From assembly GCF_947507565.1 (NCBI RefSeq), contig NC_089177.1:3842648-3906647 (forward strand): a DNA stretch of 64,000 nucleotides, given 5' to 3'. Source of the stretch: Oscarella lobularis. Taxonomy: Eukaryota; Porifera; Homoscleromorpha; Homosclerophorida; Oscarellidae. The translations under genes were made by a program, and so were the position numbers. Under the pieces are notes generated by a model. That model saw nothing but the letters and a program-made list of their open reading frames with translations. It ran no database searches and had not been told where the DNA came from. Of the stretch, positions 52,470-64,000 are shown piece by piece (the first letter of the stretch is position 1; every line of letters starts with the position of its first letter).

Positions 52470-55369
52470 TTAGACTTTCACCGTTTTGCTGAAGACTTTT
52501 TCAATAGCTGCGCTCGGATACTCAATACAGAGAGACAAGAGCGCCGCAAAAAGATACGACAAGCCAATCGTAGCCACAAAACGAAAAACCTAAAAAACAA
52601 ATACAAATTAATTAATTAATTAATTAATATCAATGAGGACTTACGACAATGGGATGGCTAATGAAAAGAACCTCTCTAGAGCTGAAGGATATGTAGGAAA
52701 GGACAAGAGGATGAAGCAAATATGCCGAATAGGTCAAACGACTCAAAGGAATCCAGCCACCCCACGACAAAATACTATTAATTAATCCTAAGAAAATCGA
52801 GATAATTAATTAATTAATTATTAATCGCAATGCTTACCACCGTGACCCGTGCAGCACAAGAAAATAAGAATAGAGAGCGCTATAGCCCATAGACTCGTCT
52901 GAAAGGTGACGTAGAGAACGCTGAGTGTTTGAGGAAAAGAGTCGATTTGCTGCTGATCGAAATTGTTGTACTTATAGAGCCCATAGACGACGGTGAGACC
53001 GAGGGCAAATGCCACGCCCCAAGCGATTGGCACGAGAAAACGTTTCTAGGAGAGAAAGTCTATAGGTGTGTGCCTTCTGATTTTTTATTCTTCGATTGTC
53101 TTACTCTTTGTAGGACCCACTTCAGGAATGTTCCCTTGCTGAATTGATTCCTTCTCGCTAGGATGTAGCCAAAGAGTAAGCCAATGAGATAGGGAGCAGC
53201 GCGAGTGTAGAATCTTTTGTAGACCATTTCCGTGTATTCGTTACTGACGGACCTAATTGCGTAAGCATAAGTAAAGAAAGAAGAGAGAGAGAGAGGAAGA
53301 ACTAACCCCGCTTCATTCGTGCCTCCAAGCATTGCATTCGGAGGAAAATGATAGACAACACTCAGACTTATAAGAGTTATATATACGCCTGCAAGGCAAA
53401 GAGTGAGAGGAACCAGAAGACCAGCTACGCCATAGCTAAGAAGAAGAAGAAGTGAACGTATTTAGTATCATAAATACGGGGTGTCTTCTTACCGATATGC
53501 TGGATAAATGATGAAGGGAGTTAGAACATACATTTGCATGTCACAAGCCAAATACCACGCCCAACCCATGCACTAAGTAAGAGATATACAACAAGACTAT
53601 GTATATATGTATTTATTCGTGTACCTGTCCATAGAAGTCGGTTGGATAGAAATTATTAATGTAGAGCATGTTTGTCCACCAATAGTCGTTGCAGGGCGAC
53701 GTGAGTTTTGGCACATTTCGATCCCAAAAGGGTCCATCGTTCGTGTTGAGAAGCAATGTCCACAGAATTACGAGTGCAACAAAGTACGTGGGAGTCAAAC
53801 TTCAAAAACGAAAATAATAGTATTTACTCACGTGACGTGATACAGTAGTATCTATTTACCGCCAAACGCGATGAAAGTAGAAGTTGAACCAAGGAAAGTG
53901 ACCCAAATTGGATTCGAGTCTCTGATAGAGAAGATACATGACAAGAAGACCGCTACAAAAGAAAATCATATTACAATTAATAAATAGATATAAAGAACCT
54001 TATAAAGAAGAATGTGTCCACAGACAAAAATGCACTGGAGACGCCTTGAAAGGCAAATTGCTTCGTAAAATTAGCAGTCATAAGAGGATTGGCTAGAAAA
54101 TTTCCCGTATATAATAATATATATGTTTTCTTTTCGCTTTTCTTACCGACGTTGAAGACGTATCCAAACCAAACGTAGCTGTGACCAAGAATGACCCAAA
54201 ACATGCTGAGCGTTCGTATTCCGTGGAGACATTGGATGCTCTTTGCTTGGACCTGTGTGTCGAGTAATTTCGGCAAATTTCGTGCCAGCGAAAAAGCATT
54301 GAGAAGCGCCATTAGGCGAGAAGTACCTAAAAATAAAATAAATACTTTAATTAATTAATTAATTAATTAATTAATTCTTTGCCTCTGGCTGGTTTGAGAC
54401 TTCCAATGGAGCTTAACAAGTTTGTGACGTCAGAGTCGTCGGATTTGGTCGTAGAGCCACTTGTAACAATGTTGACTGACTTGGTGGAGGGTGCCACAAA
54501 TCCTGGTGAACTTCCATTGAGTCTTTGAATGCTACGCTCTGACATGTGCACGTGAATGATGTCATAAAGAGTTGATATCAAAACGACGAGACCAAGAAGT
54601 GAAAAGAAGACTCTAAACGTGAAGAAATCAATAAATGATGACGTCACGTTTATTATTATTACATGGTAACAATTGCCCCGTTGCTCAAAGATTTCTCTTT
54701 GTAGCAAATGAATTCGATTGACGTTGGCGTAAAATTACGATTCAATTCTAAATAAGAAAAAAGAAAAAATTAAGGGGGGCGGGGCGGGGCGGATCCGTAT
54801 GACCTGTAAAGAGGGTCATATTCAACAGCGTTTCATTTGTCGTATGATTGATACATAGTCCCCATCGAAACAAGGGAATCTAAAAAAATAGAAAACCTTC
54901 TTTTTCGCGCTTCAGGGAATCTTCTAATCGTACTGAAAAATTCGACAGAAGTGTCGTTTCGTTTTTCGGCGTCGGTTTAGCGTCGAGTGCCGCCGAAAAG
55001 AGACAATATTTGGAGACGTCGCTTCCGAGACTTTCGCATTCGTCGAAATCGCCGAGAAATTGCGTGTTTCCTGTAAGGATACCGCTTCCCGGTTTTCCCG
55101 TTGCGTCGATCACTGCGAAAAGGGTTACCCTACAAGTAGGAGTTCGGTTCGAGTGTCTCGAGCTCACTTCTTGTTATATCGGGTCCGATATGGGGAAGAG
55201 GGGGCGTAACGTTCTTCGCGAGATTGAGAAACAGTGAGTCGAATGCCTCTTTCGTCGGATAACTTCGTTGATCGGACGAGATGAAGCGGCGAAATGCATC
55301 AGATGCTGCAGGAGTGTAGCCTTGGGCTACAGAAACAATTGAGAAAAGGGCGAAAAGGACGAACGCCAT
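52470..55369 (-). CDS. NRF-6-type acyltransferase-3 membrane protein
   Basis: Member of the invertebrate 'nose resistant to fluoxetine' family: a secreted-type N-terminal NRF domain followed by an acyltransferase-3 multi-pass domain. The ATG at 55369 gives a signal peptide (MAFVLFALFSIVSVAQG). The NRF domain has Cys-containing segments (DECESLGSDVSKYCLFSAALD; LCINHTTNETLLNMTLFT) with N-glycosylation sequons. The first helix is VFFSLLGLVVLISTLYDIIHVH. The acyltransferase core starts SIQCLHGIRTLSMFWVILGHSY (conserved His and Arg), then VDTFFFI, WWTNMLYINNFYP, and GWAWYLACDMQMYVLTPFI. The protein ends EKVFSKTVKV at 52470. About 12 exons. A TATA box lies about 65 bp upstream. Part of its first exon and promoter is duplicated at 58820-58990. 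Confidence 0.88.
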
Positions 55370-55432
55370 CGAATCGATCACGCGCTCGCTCCTTCATGTA
55401 AATTGCGCAGGCGCGTGTGTGGGAGGTGGGCT

Positions 55433-55439
55433 CTTTATA
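55433..55439 (-). promoter_or_regulatory. TATA box of the NRF-6-type gene
   Basis: TATAAAG on the minus strand about 65 bp before the start codon at 55369. In the duplicated copy near 58980 the same position reads TATAACG, so that copy has probably lost the element. Confidence 0.6.
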
Positions 55440-55449
55440 AAAAACGCAA

Positions 55450-55550
55450 TCAATTACAAGGAATCTCTGCACCACTTGTAGAATCCGACGATCGAATCAA
55501 GTCGTCGATCATTTCTTTGACGCCTGACATCTGTAAGCCGTCTTTTGAAG
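55450..55550 (-). pseudogene. Orphan copy of the last exon of the PHB-depolymerase-like gene
   Basis: It reads SKDGLQMSGVKEMIDDLIRSSDSTSGAEIP and then CN-stop, against AGVKEMIDDLIRSDSTSGAEIPFSARCD in the intact gene at 58990. An AG acceptor is still present at 55551-55552, but no upstream exons of that gene adjoin it. Confidence 0.85.
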
Positions 55551-55647
55551 CTACATTATGCGAGCACAGTATGCACATATAGACTATAATGACCGATTTC
55601 CTTGCAAGTCTGTACAAAAATTAACATCAAACTACACTGCTGATTTG

Positions 55648-57273
55648 TTAGTTAGCAGAGTCTGTGGAAATCTCAAATTCTTTACCAACCTTAGAATCAA
55701 CCTTCTTTTGAGGATAGCACATGCTTGCAACAAAGCCCATCAAACAGTATCCAGCTGAAATCAGTACAAACACGTAGCTTGAAAAATGATTTGTAAGAAG
55801 CCAGTGGAAAGCGGGAGCGACAGTAGCTGGGGTAACAATGCCCACAGCCACTTCCAATGCGGCGAGCGAACCTTGGTTCAAACCTGCAGGCATCCATAAA
55901 CGGTACAGTAAGCGGCTTAATTAAAAAGTCCTAAATCAACCTTGCTTTGTATGTTGAGTAATTTTCGAAGCTGAAGCTTTCAACGCAGGAGAAGCAGGAG
56001 CAGCTAGACACGTTAATATAATACCTGGAAAAAGAAGGAATTTTATTTTGAAGATTTGCTTTTTTTTTCGACGTACATGTAAAGAACATCCAATCTTTGG
56101 CAAAGAAAGACATGGAACCGTACAGCAAAGTTCCGACGGTGGCTCCTAGAATGACTTTTGCCTGATCGCTCCACAAAATGCACGGAGAAATTATTCCTGT
56201 TCCGACTGAAGCAAATAGCAGTCTTAGACTGAGAAAAAGTCCCTAAAAGTGCTCAACTTTAAAAGTGACCTTCTTCCTAATTACACTGTACTTACAGCCT
56301 TGAATGCTCCCCATTGAAATTGGTACTTAGCATAGATACAAAATATAAAATTGAATGACGAAATGGAAAACGTATAAAAGAAGAGCATGGCAGTAACGGC
56401 AACCCACTGGAAAGATTGCAAAAGAGTGATTAACGCTCCTAAAGGCCAGAGAAAAATGCAGGATCGTTTGTTGCCATCTCGGACCACGCCATGCTCTCCG
56501 GAAAATAATGTCTCGTCTTCTTTATCGTCGTTAATCGCAGTCTCCAAAGTAAAGCAAATGCTTCGCCTCGAACAGCAGCTAATATTGACTGGCGTTCTTT
56601 TCCTTGGCGGTAGAGGCTCTTTGATTAGAAGCAGCGTTATCAAAGCAAGTAGACAAAAGCCGACTGCTGACGAATAAAATACCATTTCTAGTCCAAATTT
56701 TGATACGAGTAGTCCACCTGTTAGCGTGCCAACAAAATTGCCTACGAACCGAGCGCCCTGCACGCAAGAAAATCGAGCTCCTCTTGCAGCGATACGAGAT
56801 TTGTCTGCTAAAGCTGGTAGAATGATGGCAAAGAAGTGATAGCGCGATCCAAGAAGAGCAGTAGCAGAATGCATTCCGCGCAGCCATCCGATGTTGGGCG
56901 ACAGAGCCGTTCCGACTCTGTCTGCGCACAGGCCAATGCAGATAAGAATTAAAAAAGGTTTTCTTCCAAACCAGTCTGACAAAACTGCCATCAGCATCAC
57001 TGTGGCAAGGGAAGCCAAACTGTTGTCTCTCGCTATTTTGTAGTATGCTTCTGTCGCAGTGCTTGTAATCTCCGCGGTTGCATTTTGGCACTCCATGTTT
57101 AGCTCAAACTTGAAGATGTGTGATGACGCGTTTTGCCTTTCCTTACACACACGTTCAATGACCAAATGAGGCAATATGCCATCCCCTGATAGGGAGTCCA
57201 TCGTAGCAAATGCGGCCATCAGAAGAAGGAGTTGAACGTAAAATTTGCGATGCAGCGGTTGATCAGGTGACAT
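55648..57273 (-). CDS. Major facilitator superfamily transporter
   Basis: 12-helix-type transporter. The first exon, 57273 to about 56297, starts MSPDQPLHRKFYVQLLLLMAAF and has an extracellular loop with Cys and NxS/T sequons between helices 1 and 2. The MFS signature VLSDWFGRKPFLILICIG lies between helices 2 and 3, and an intracellular loop is rich in Arg/Cys and acid residues. Later exons carry ILWSDQAKVILGATVGTLLY and KDWMFF, then GSLAALEVAVGIVTPATVAPAFHWLLTN and SYVFVLISAGYCLMGFVASM; stop at 55648. The loop-1 pattern resembles SLC46/tetracycline-type carriers, but the substrate cannot be told. It lies inside the block bounded by 300-bp direct repeats. Confidence 0.85.
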
Positions 57274-57907
57274 TGCTCCAGGCTCCTTGATTCTACGAAA
57301 ATAAAGACAGCAGGATGAATTGAAAGAGTAAACAAACGTTGCCCCAAAGGACTACGCTCTCCCCCTTCCCCTCTGTCCCTAATAGCGTCTCCATCTCATT
57401 TTTGTATAGATTCTACTAGAACAATGTAACAATTAATTCATTAAGTACATCAGACTGTGTATAAAGCTGCAACTATGAGGTCGGCGCGGCGAAGCTAGGG
57501 GGGAAAATGAAAGTAAAAATAACGTCATTGAGTACTTTTAACGGATGTGGCTACTCACACTGAGTCCCGTATGAATATCATGAAGGAACGTTCAAGCACA
57601 GAATTACGTAATTCTCAGTCGCTGCAGCCGTTCTTTGATTTTGCGCACAGCCAAAATTCTGAGGTATGACATGATTCTGTCTTCGAGACAGCCTTGACCA
57701 TGCCGAAAGTGCGGTGAGGATCTGACACTTGCCCCGCTTTGGGCAAAAGTTTTGTTATCCGCCTATCAAATTGCCATCATAAGTATCAATCCTTTCCCAG
57801 CTCGGCCTAAATACATACATGTATACATATATACATATATGTATATATATACATATATATATATGCATGTATTATTCTGTATATAGAGAAGAAAAGAAAG
57901 ACGATTT
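57274..57907. other. Divergent spacer with an AT/GT microsatellite
   Basis: 634 bp between the MFS gene and the plus-strand membrane protein. An ATAC/ATAT repeat occupies about 57823-57885. A 5' exon of the plus-strand gene may lie here, but I found none in phase. Confidence 0.5.
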
Positions 57908-58672
57908 TTGGAAGCTGCAGCTATTTTGAGCTACGGTTTGATTCTGACTTCACATCTTTGGGGACTCACACTCTACGTCATGTCATCGTCATGGTGCATT
58001 GTGGTGAGAAAGTCGTCGAGTACAAACTGCGACCTCAACGCCTTTCCCATTTTTTCTAATGCGCACGAATGGGCTGCCGTCTACTTGGCGTTGTGCACAG
58101 TAAACGCCTTGATATGCCTACTGTGGATAAGGAGCAAACGAGAATTTCTAGGACTAAAATACACCTTTCGTCGTCTTGTAGCGTCAATGGCGTTCTGGTC
58201 GCACCTTCTTCTTCTTGGTGTATCAGTCGGCTATGATATCTACGTTATAGCAACTAGCACCTCCAACTTATATGCGGAGTACGGCTACTCGCTATGGATA
58301 AGCCAAAAGCTTTCATCTCACACTCTTCTTTTTCTGCTCATATACTTTCGAGAGCCGACATTTCTTCGGTTGGGTGCTGAAAAGTGGTTTTACAAGGCAA
58401 CCTTACTACTATTTGCGGCAGACAATTTTTGGGTAGCGTTTGGAGATAGTTTGAAAGTTGCCTACAAACTGACAACGAGTCCTCCCCACAACGATGTTCG
58501 AGACACACTCAACATCTACTTCATCTTTTGTAACGTCGTCTATAGAAAGATGGCGTTTGAAATTTATTGGCGGAAATTCTTTTACAAAGACGTCAACCTG
58601 TTTGCTATGGTTTGTGAAAAGCTGCCAGAACCAATGCCGCCGCCGTCGCCACCACCGCACCTGACTCCTTAG
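57908..58672 (+). CDS. Unassigned multi-pass membrane protein (5' end unclear)
   Basis: 254 open codons without an intron. No ATG stands at the beginning: a GCTGCAG acceptor at about 57914-57920 suggests an upstream coding exon, and the first in-frame ATG is 57980, inside a hydrophobic stretch. Five to six hydrophobic segments are visible (LILTSHLWGLTLYVM; WAAVYLALCTVNALICLLWI; MAFWSHLLLLGVSVGYDIYVI; SSHTLLFLLIYF; KATLLLFAADNFWVAFG). The C-terminal tail ends in a Pro-rich PEPMPPPSPPPHLTP. No family recognised. Together with the divergent MFS gene it fills the 3.2 kb block between the direct repeats. Confidence 0.6.
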   Translation: MEAAAILSYGLILTSHLWGLTLYVMSSSWCIVVRKSSSTNCDLNAFPIFSNAHEWAAVYLALCTVNALICLLWIRSKREFLGLKYTFRRLVASMAFWSHLLLLGVSVGYDIYVIATSTSNLYAEYGYSLWISQKLSSHTLLFLLIYFREPTFLRLGAEKWFYKATLLLFAADNFWVAFGDSLKVAYKLTTSPPHNDVRDTLNIYFIFCNVVYRKMAFEIYWRKFFYKDVNLFAMVCEKLPEPMPPPSPPPHLTP

Positions 58673-58819
58673 AGACGGCATCATGAGAAAAAGAACTATT
58701 TAGAGTGAGTCAGTGCAGAAATTAATAGAAATTAAAACAAAGCTTGTACGATTTGACTATGTCTGACTGAGTGCCTGCGCGATTATTTTTCAACTGTACG
58801 AAAAATTAGACTTTTCGAA

Positions 58820-59103
58820 CGCCTCTTTTGTTGATCGGACGAGATGAAACGTCGAAAAGCATCAGACGTTGCAGGAGTGTAGCCTTGGGCTACAGAAACA
58901 ATTGAGACAAGGGCGAGAACGGCACACGCTCTCTGTAAAATGTAAATTGCGCAGAAGCATCCGTAGGAGTGGGCTCGTTATAAAAGTAATCAATCACAAC
59001 GCGCGCTAAAAGGAATCTCTGCACCACTTGTAGAATCCGATCGAATCAAGTCGTCGATCATTTCTTTGACGCCTGCCATCTGCAAGCCGTCTTTTGAAGC
59101 TAA
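58820..59103. repeat. Right copy of the ~300-bp direct repeat
   Basis: It contains a decayed copy of part of the NRF-6-type first exon (58820-58935) with substitutions and loss of the start codon. Its former promoter region and the genuine last exon of the PHB-depolymerase-like gene follow. Same orientation as the left copy. Confidence 0.9.
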
Positions 59104-60471
59104 GAAAAAAGTTCAAAATCAAGCAAATCGTGCAGATTTTTTATTTTACCGTAAGCTGGAGACGAATATCCCCACCTAAAATCAAACAATATTTAAACGC
59201 AAACGTCTTTCTAATTATATGAATACCAGTCAAAGCATCCGCGTGGATTCAATGCAGTTGGATAGACTTGTGGATACAAAATGATGATGTCATTCGCTTC
59301 CGCAATTTGATTGTATCCGGCATGCTCAACAAACGTTCTATTCAACATGGAGCTGTTGTTGTAAAAAACATTGATTTGACAGTTAGAAATAGAAATAATT
59401 AGTAGCTGTTCTTACTATCCTTGTCTACAGCCATGAAAAGCAACATGCAACTTGCATTCTAGTCAAAATCAACCCATTACACTATAGATTATAGTGCTCT
59501 TTCTTACTGGAATTGCGCTGCTTGCAGTTTGTTGGGATGTAGATGAAGCCCGTGTCGTCCATTGAAACGAGGTGAGGATCAATAAAATATTTCGTTTGAT
59601 TAAACATTGCAATCTAGAAGGAAAATATTTGCAGAAAAAAATCACGGTACTGTAGTCCAAAAATAGTTTTACGTTGCTACTGTTCGCTTTCGCTGAAGAC
59701 GCATATTCGACGTCACCGTAAATGTGATTTAAAATTTCGAAAGCTGCAGAATAATTGCAGTTGTTAATATAAGGCACTCCTTTATAATTGCATGCAGATC
59801 CATAATCATCTGTAATCTAATTAATGAATTAGATTCAAATAGAAGGATTTTTAATTAATTAATGACATACCATGGCATGTTCAGCTGGATAGCTAAAGAC
59901 GCGTTTGATATTCATATCGACGTCATCAACGAACTTCTCGTAGTATTCAAATAGCTTGACAACGGATCCTTGCTTGACAATGGTGTCACGTGTTCCAGAG
60001 AAAAGATAAACTCTGGAATTCTTTAGATTGGACGTCGACGAAATGAATCCTGTTGCAGCAGTCGCTTCCGTGATGGATACCAATTGAGATACATCGATTT
60101 GTTCGGGAGAGACCATGCAAGGACCTAGAGCTATTAGGACGTCGTCTTGGGCACAATAGTAGGGTCCTATAGACTTTTCATCATCAATCTCTCGTTTTCA
60201 AGTCTTCGATTTCTGTTTCTTACCTCCAGCGAGTATTCCAGCTCCTGTTATGACGTCTGAAAAGGCGACGTGCATTTGAACGCTGAAGAAGGCGCCCGCC
60301 GAAATGCCGGAGACCGAAATCTGCTTTTCATTGACGTTTAGCTCTAGGCTATAGACTAATCTAGTCGACTAGCGATAACTGAGATTCTGCCTCCTACTCT
60401 TCTAGGGAAATTGCGCTAGAATGCGGCGCAATGAAGAGGAAAAGGAGTGTTACGAAATCCTGCAGCAGCAT
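58990..60471 (-). CDS. PHB-depolymerase-like secreted serine esterase
   Basis: Alpha/beta-hydrolase of the poly(3-hydroxybutyrate) depolymerase type. Exon 1 (60398-60471) encodes a signal peptide (MLLQDFVTLLFLFIAPHSSA). After a 49-bp intron, exon 2 (upper end 60348) continues LELNVNEKQISVSGISAGAFFSVQMHVAFS, with GISAG as the GxSxG nucleophile elbow. Later blocks: GGPYYCAQDDVLIALGPCMV, VYLFSGTRDTIVKQGSVVKLFEYY (likely catalytic Asp), SYPAEHAM (candidate His), CKLHVAFHGCRQG, NDIIILYPQV and NPRGCFDWWGYSS; end SARCD at 58990. Gene order and many Cys fit extracellular members. Its first exon overlaps, on the opposite strand, the longest PIGM reading frame. Natural substrate in an animal is unknown. 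Confidence 0.85.
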
Positions 60472-61819
60472 GACGCCAACGTGCGCTATCTTGACGTCAC
60501 AAATGCTGAGCACTTTTGCACTAGCGTCTCTCGTTCGAGGGATTCTCCTATTGTATGGCTACGTGCAAGATTCTTACATGAATGTCAAGTACTCCGACGT
60601 CGACTACGAAGTGTTTGGAGATGCCGCTGCTCTCGTTCGTCGAGGACTTTCTCCCTACGAGAGGCATACATACAGATATACGCCTTTCTTGGCTTTCATG
60701 CTTCTACCCAATACTTATCTTCCGTCGTTTGGAAAAATTCTTTTCAGCGTCTGCGACATTGTCGTCGGATTTCTCATTGACAAAATTTTAATTGGTCAGG
60801 GAATTGGTTATCGAATGAGAAAATGGTGTATTTCTCTTTGGCTTTTTAATCCGCTCACGTTGACTGTTTCGACGCGAGGAAATGCCGAATCGATTCTCGG
60901 ACTTCTCCTTCTCGCTGCCATCTATTTCCTACAAGAAAAGAAAATTCTATTGGCAGGCTTTTTCTACGGAACCGCAATCCACTTCAAATTTTATCCCATA
61001 ATCTATTTTCCCTCCTTTTGGCTATACATTGATCAGAAAGTGCAGCAACGAAACGCTTTCCTTACTAAAATATGGCCCACTCAAGCAAGAACAATATTCG
61101 CTTTTACTGCGCTTTTCTCCACTATAGCGTTTACTGTCTTTTCCTATTACTGGTAACACAACTACGTAGATGATTCCCAGGGGTCAATTTTATTTGATTT
61201 AGTTACGGAAGCGAGTTTTTACGTGAGACTTTGTTCTATCACGTACTTCGCAAGGACACGCGTCACAATTTCTCGCCTTATTTTTATATATTTTATTTGG
61301 AAGGGGACTCGCAATTGTTGGCGGTGAAATTGATGAATTTTGTTCCGCAAGCGGCTCTCCTGCTACAAGTTGCTTATCGCTATCATTACTCTGTATCTTT
61401 GTGCTCGTTTCTACAGACTTTTTTGTTCGTTTCGTTCAACAAAGTCTGCACATCTCAGGTATAGTAATTGGTTTAATACTTATTAAGTATATGTTTTTTC
61501 TCTAGTATTTTCTCTGGTATCTTTGGCTACTTCCTCTAATAATTCCTACGTTGGACATAAGGCTCGCTACTGGTTTAGTTATGGCTCTATGTTGGCTTGC
61601 AGCGCAAGTACAAACTCACCTTGCACTTGACTATATATTTATTTTATTTGTTTCCTATAGGGTGCATGGCTTGCTCCGGCTTATTTCCTTGAATTCCAAG
61701 GCTGGAATAGCTTCGTCTTCATCTGGCTAGGAAGTCTCGTATTTCTCATAGCAAACACAGCCATCGCTGTAACAATAGTAAAATGCCAAAAGGATATAAG
61801 ACAGCCAAAAGGCGATTAG
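60431..61819 (+). CDS. PIGM: PIGM, GPI alpha-1,4-mannosyltransferase
   Basis: ER membrane enzyme adding the first mannose to the GPI anchor precursor. Family blocks in order: MNVKYSDVDYEVFGDAAALV with the DxD-type motif, SPYERHTYRYTPFLAFMLLPN, FGKILFSVCDIVVGFLI, LFNPLTLTVSTRGNAESILG, YGTAIHFKFYPIIYFPS, RKDTRHNFSPYFYIFYL, FNKVCTSQYFLWYL, and GAWLAPAYFLEFQGWNSFVFIW. Four exons with short introns; stop at 61817. Two in-frame starts are possible: 60431 (longest) and 60503 (MLSTFALAS). The N-terminal stretch between them is antisense to the esterase signal-peptide exon, so 60503 may be the true start. Confidence 0.93.
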
Positions 61820-61993
61820 ATAAAGACGCTTGCTTGCTTGCTTGCTTTCTTCTTATTCTACAGAACAAACAGAATAGACACAGACTGCCGCCACCAGAAC
61901 TACTAGACAGCTGTACATAACAAATGAGAATTCATTTTCGCGCGTGTAAAACCGAATAATCAACCGCTATTATATCCATCTTTACATGACCAC

Positions 61994-64000
<2,007 letters not shown>

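Larger units (their letters stand above)
55235..55555. repeat. Left copy of a ~300-bp direct repeat
   Basis: It covers most of the first coding exon of the NRF-6-type gene, its promoter, and an orphan copy of the last exon of the PHB-depolymerase-like gene. It is highly similar, in the same orientation, to about 58820-59103. The two copies flank a 3.2 kb block. Confidence 0.9.

Overview
The window is nuclear DNA of a compact animal genome. Coding sequence is broken by many short introns, mostly about 45-80 bp, with GT-AG or occasionally GC-AG ends. Intergenic gaps are often under 200 bp, and the gene set is metazoan: a CHD7/8/9-type remodeller with BRK domains, a p107/p130-type retinoblastoma relative, dysbindin, PHLPP, an MTSS1/MIM-type I-BAR protein, multi-repeat thymosin-beta, OSGIN and a WWP/ITCH-type HECT ligase. 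The compactness and gene set would fit an early-branching animal such as a sponge. That placement is inference; nothing in the sequence names the species.

Layout. 1-4.3 kb: three tandem beta-tubulin genes (the first cut by the window edge). 4.6-5.6 kb: Rab2. 6.6-16.4 kb: one CHD7/8/9-like gene that I could resolve into 45 phase-consistent exons (about 2447 aa). 16.8-21.1 kb (minus): RBL1/2-like pocket protein, head-to-head with TCF25 (21.3-24.1 kb). 24.3-25.0 kb (minus): an unusual Rab GTPase, head-to-head with the splicing helicase DHX16 (25.1-29.5 kb). Then dysbindin (29.6-31.0 kb), PHLPP (31.1-35.8 kb), NOB1 (minus, 35.9-37.3 kb) and OSGIN (37.4-39.2 kb).

39.2-47.5 kb is looser and partly decayed. 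It holds unassigned open frames, a broken copy of the OSGIN 3' end, a frameshifted gene remnant, a TATA-driven single-exon hypothetical gene, a 12-repeat thymosin-beta gene, GC-rich repeats and a phytanoyl-CoA dioxygenase-like pseudogene. From 47.5 kb dense genes resume: MTSS1/MIM, SLC9A8-type Na+/H+ exchanger (minus), an NRF-6-type acyltransferase-3 protein (minus), an MFS transporter (minus), a small membrane protein (plus, 5' end unclear), a PHB-depolymerase-like esterase (minus), PIGM (plus), and a WW-HECT ubiquitin ligase (minus) running off the right edge.

The genes are mostly housekeeping and do not form a pathway cluster. I see no clear new biological system. The most notable structures are a 3.2 kb block with two membrane-protein genes flanked by about 300-bp direct repeats, a recurrent set of GC-AG introns with the same AAG|GCAAGT-like donor, mosaic (gene-converted) tubulin copies, very tight or overlapping divergent gene starts, and pervasive TTAA-repeat blocks in introns.
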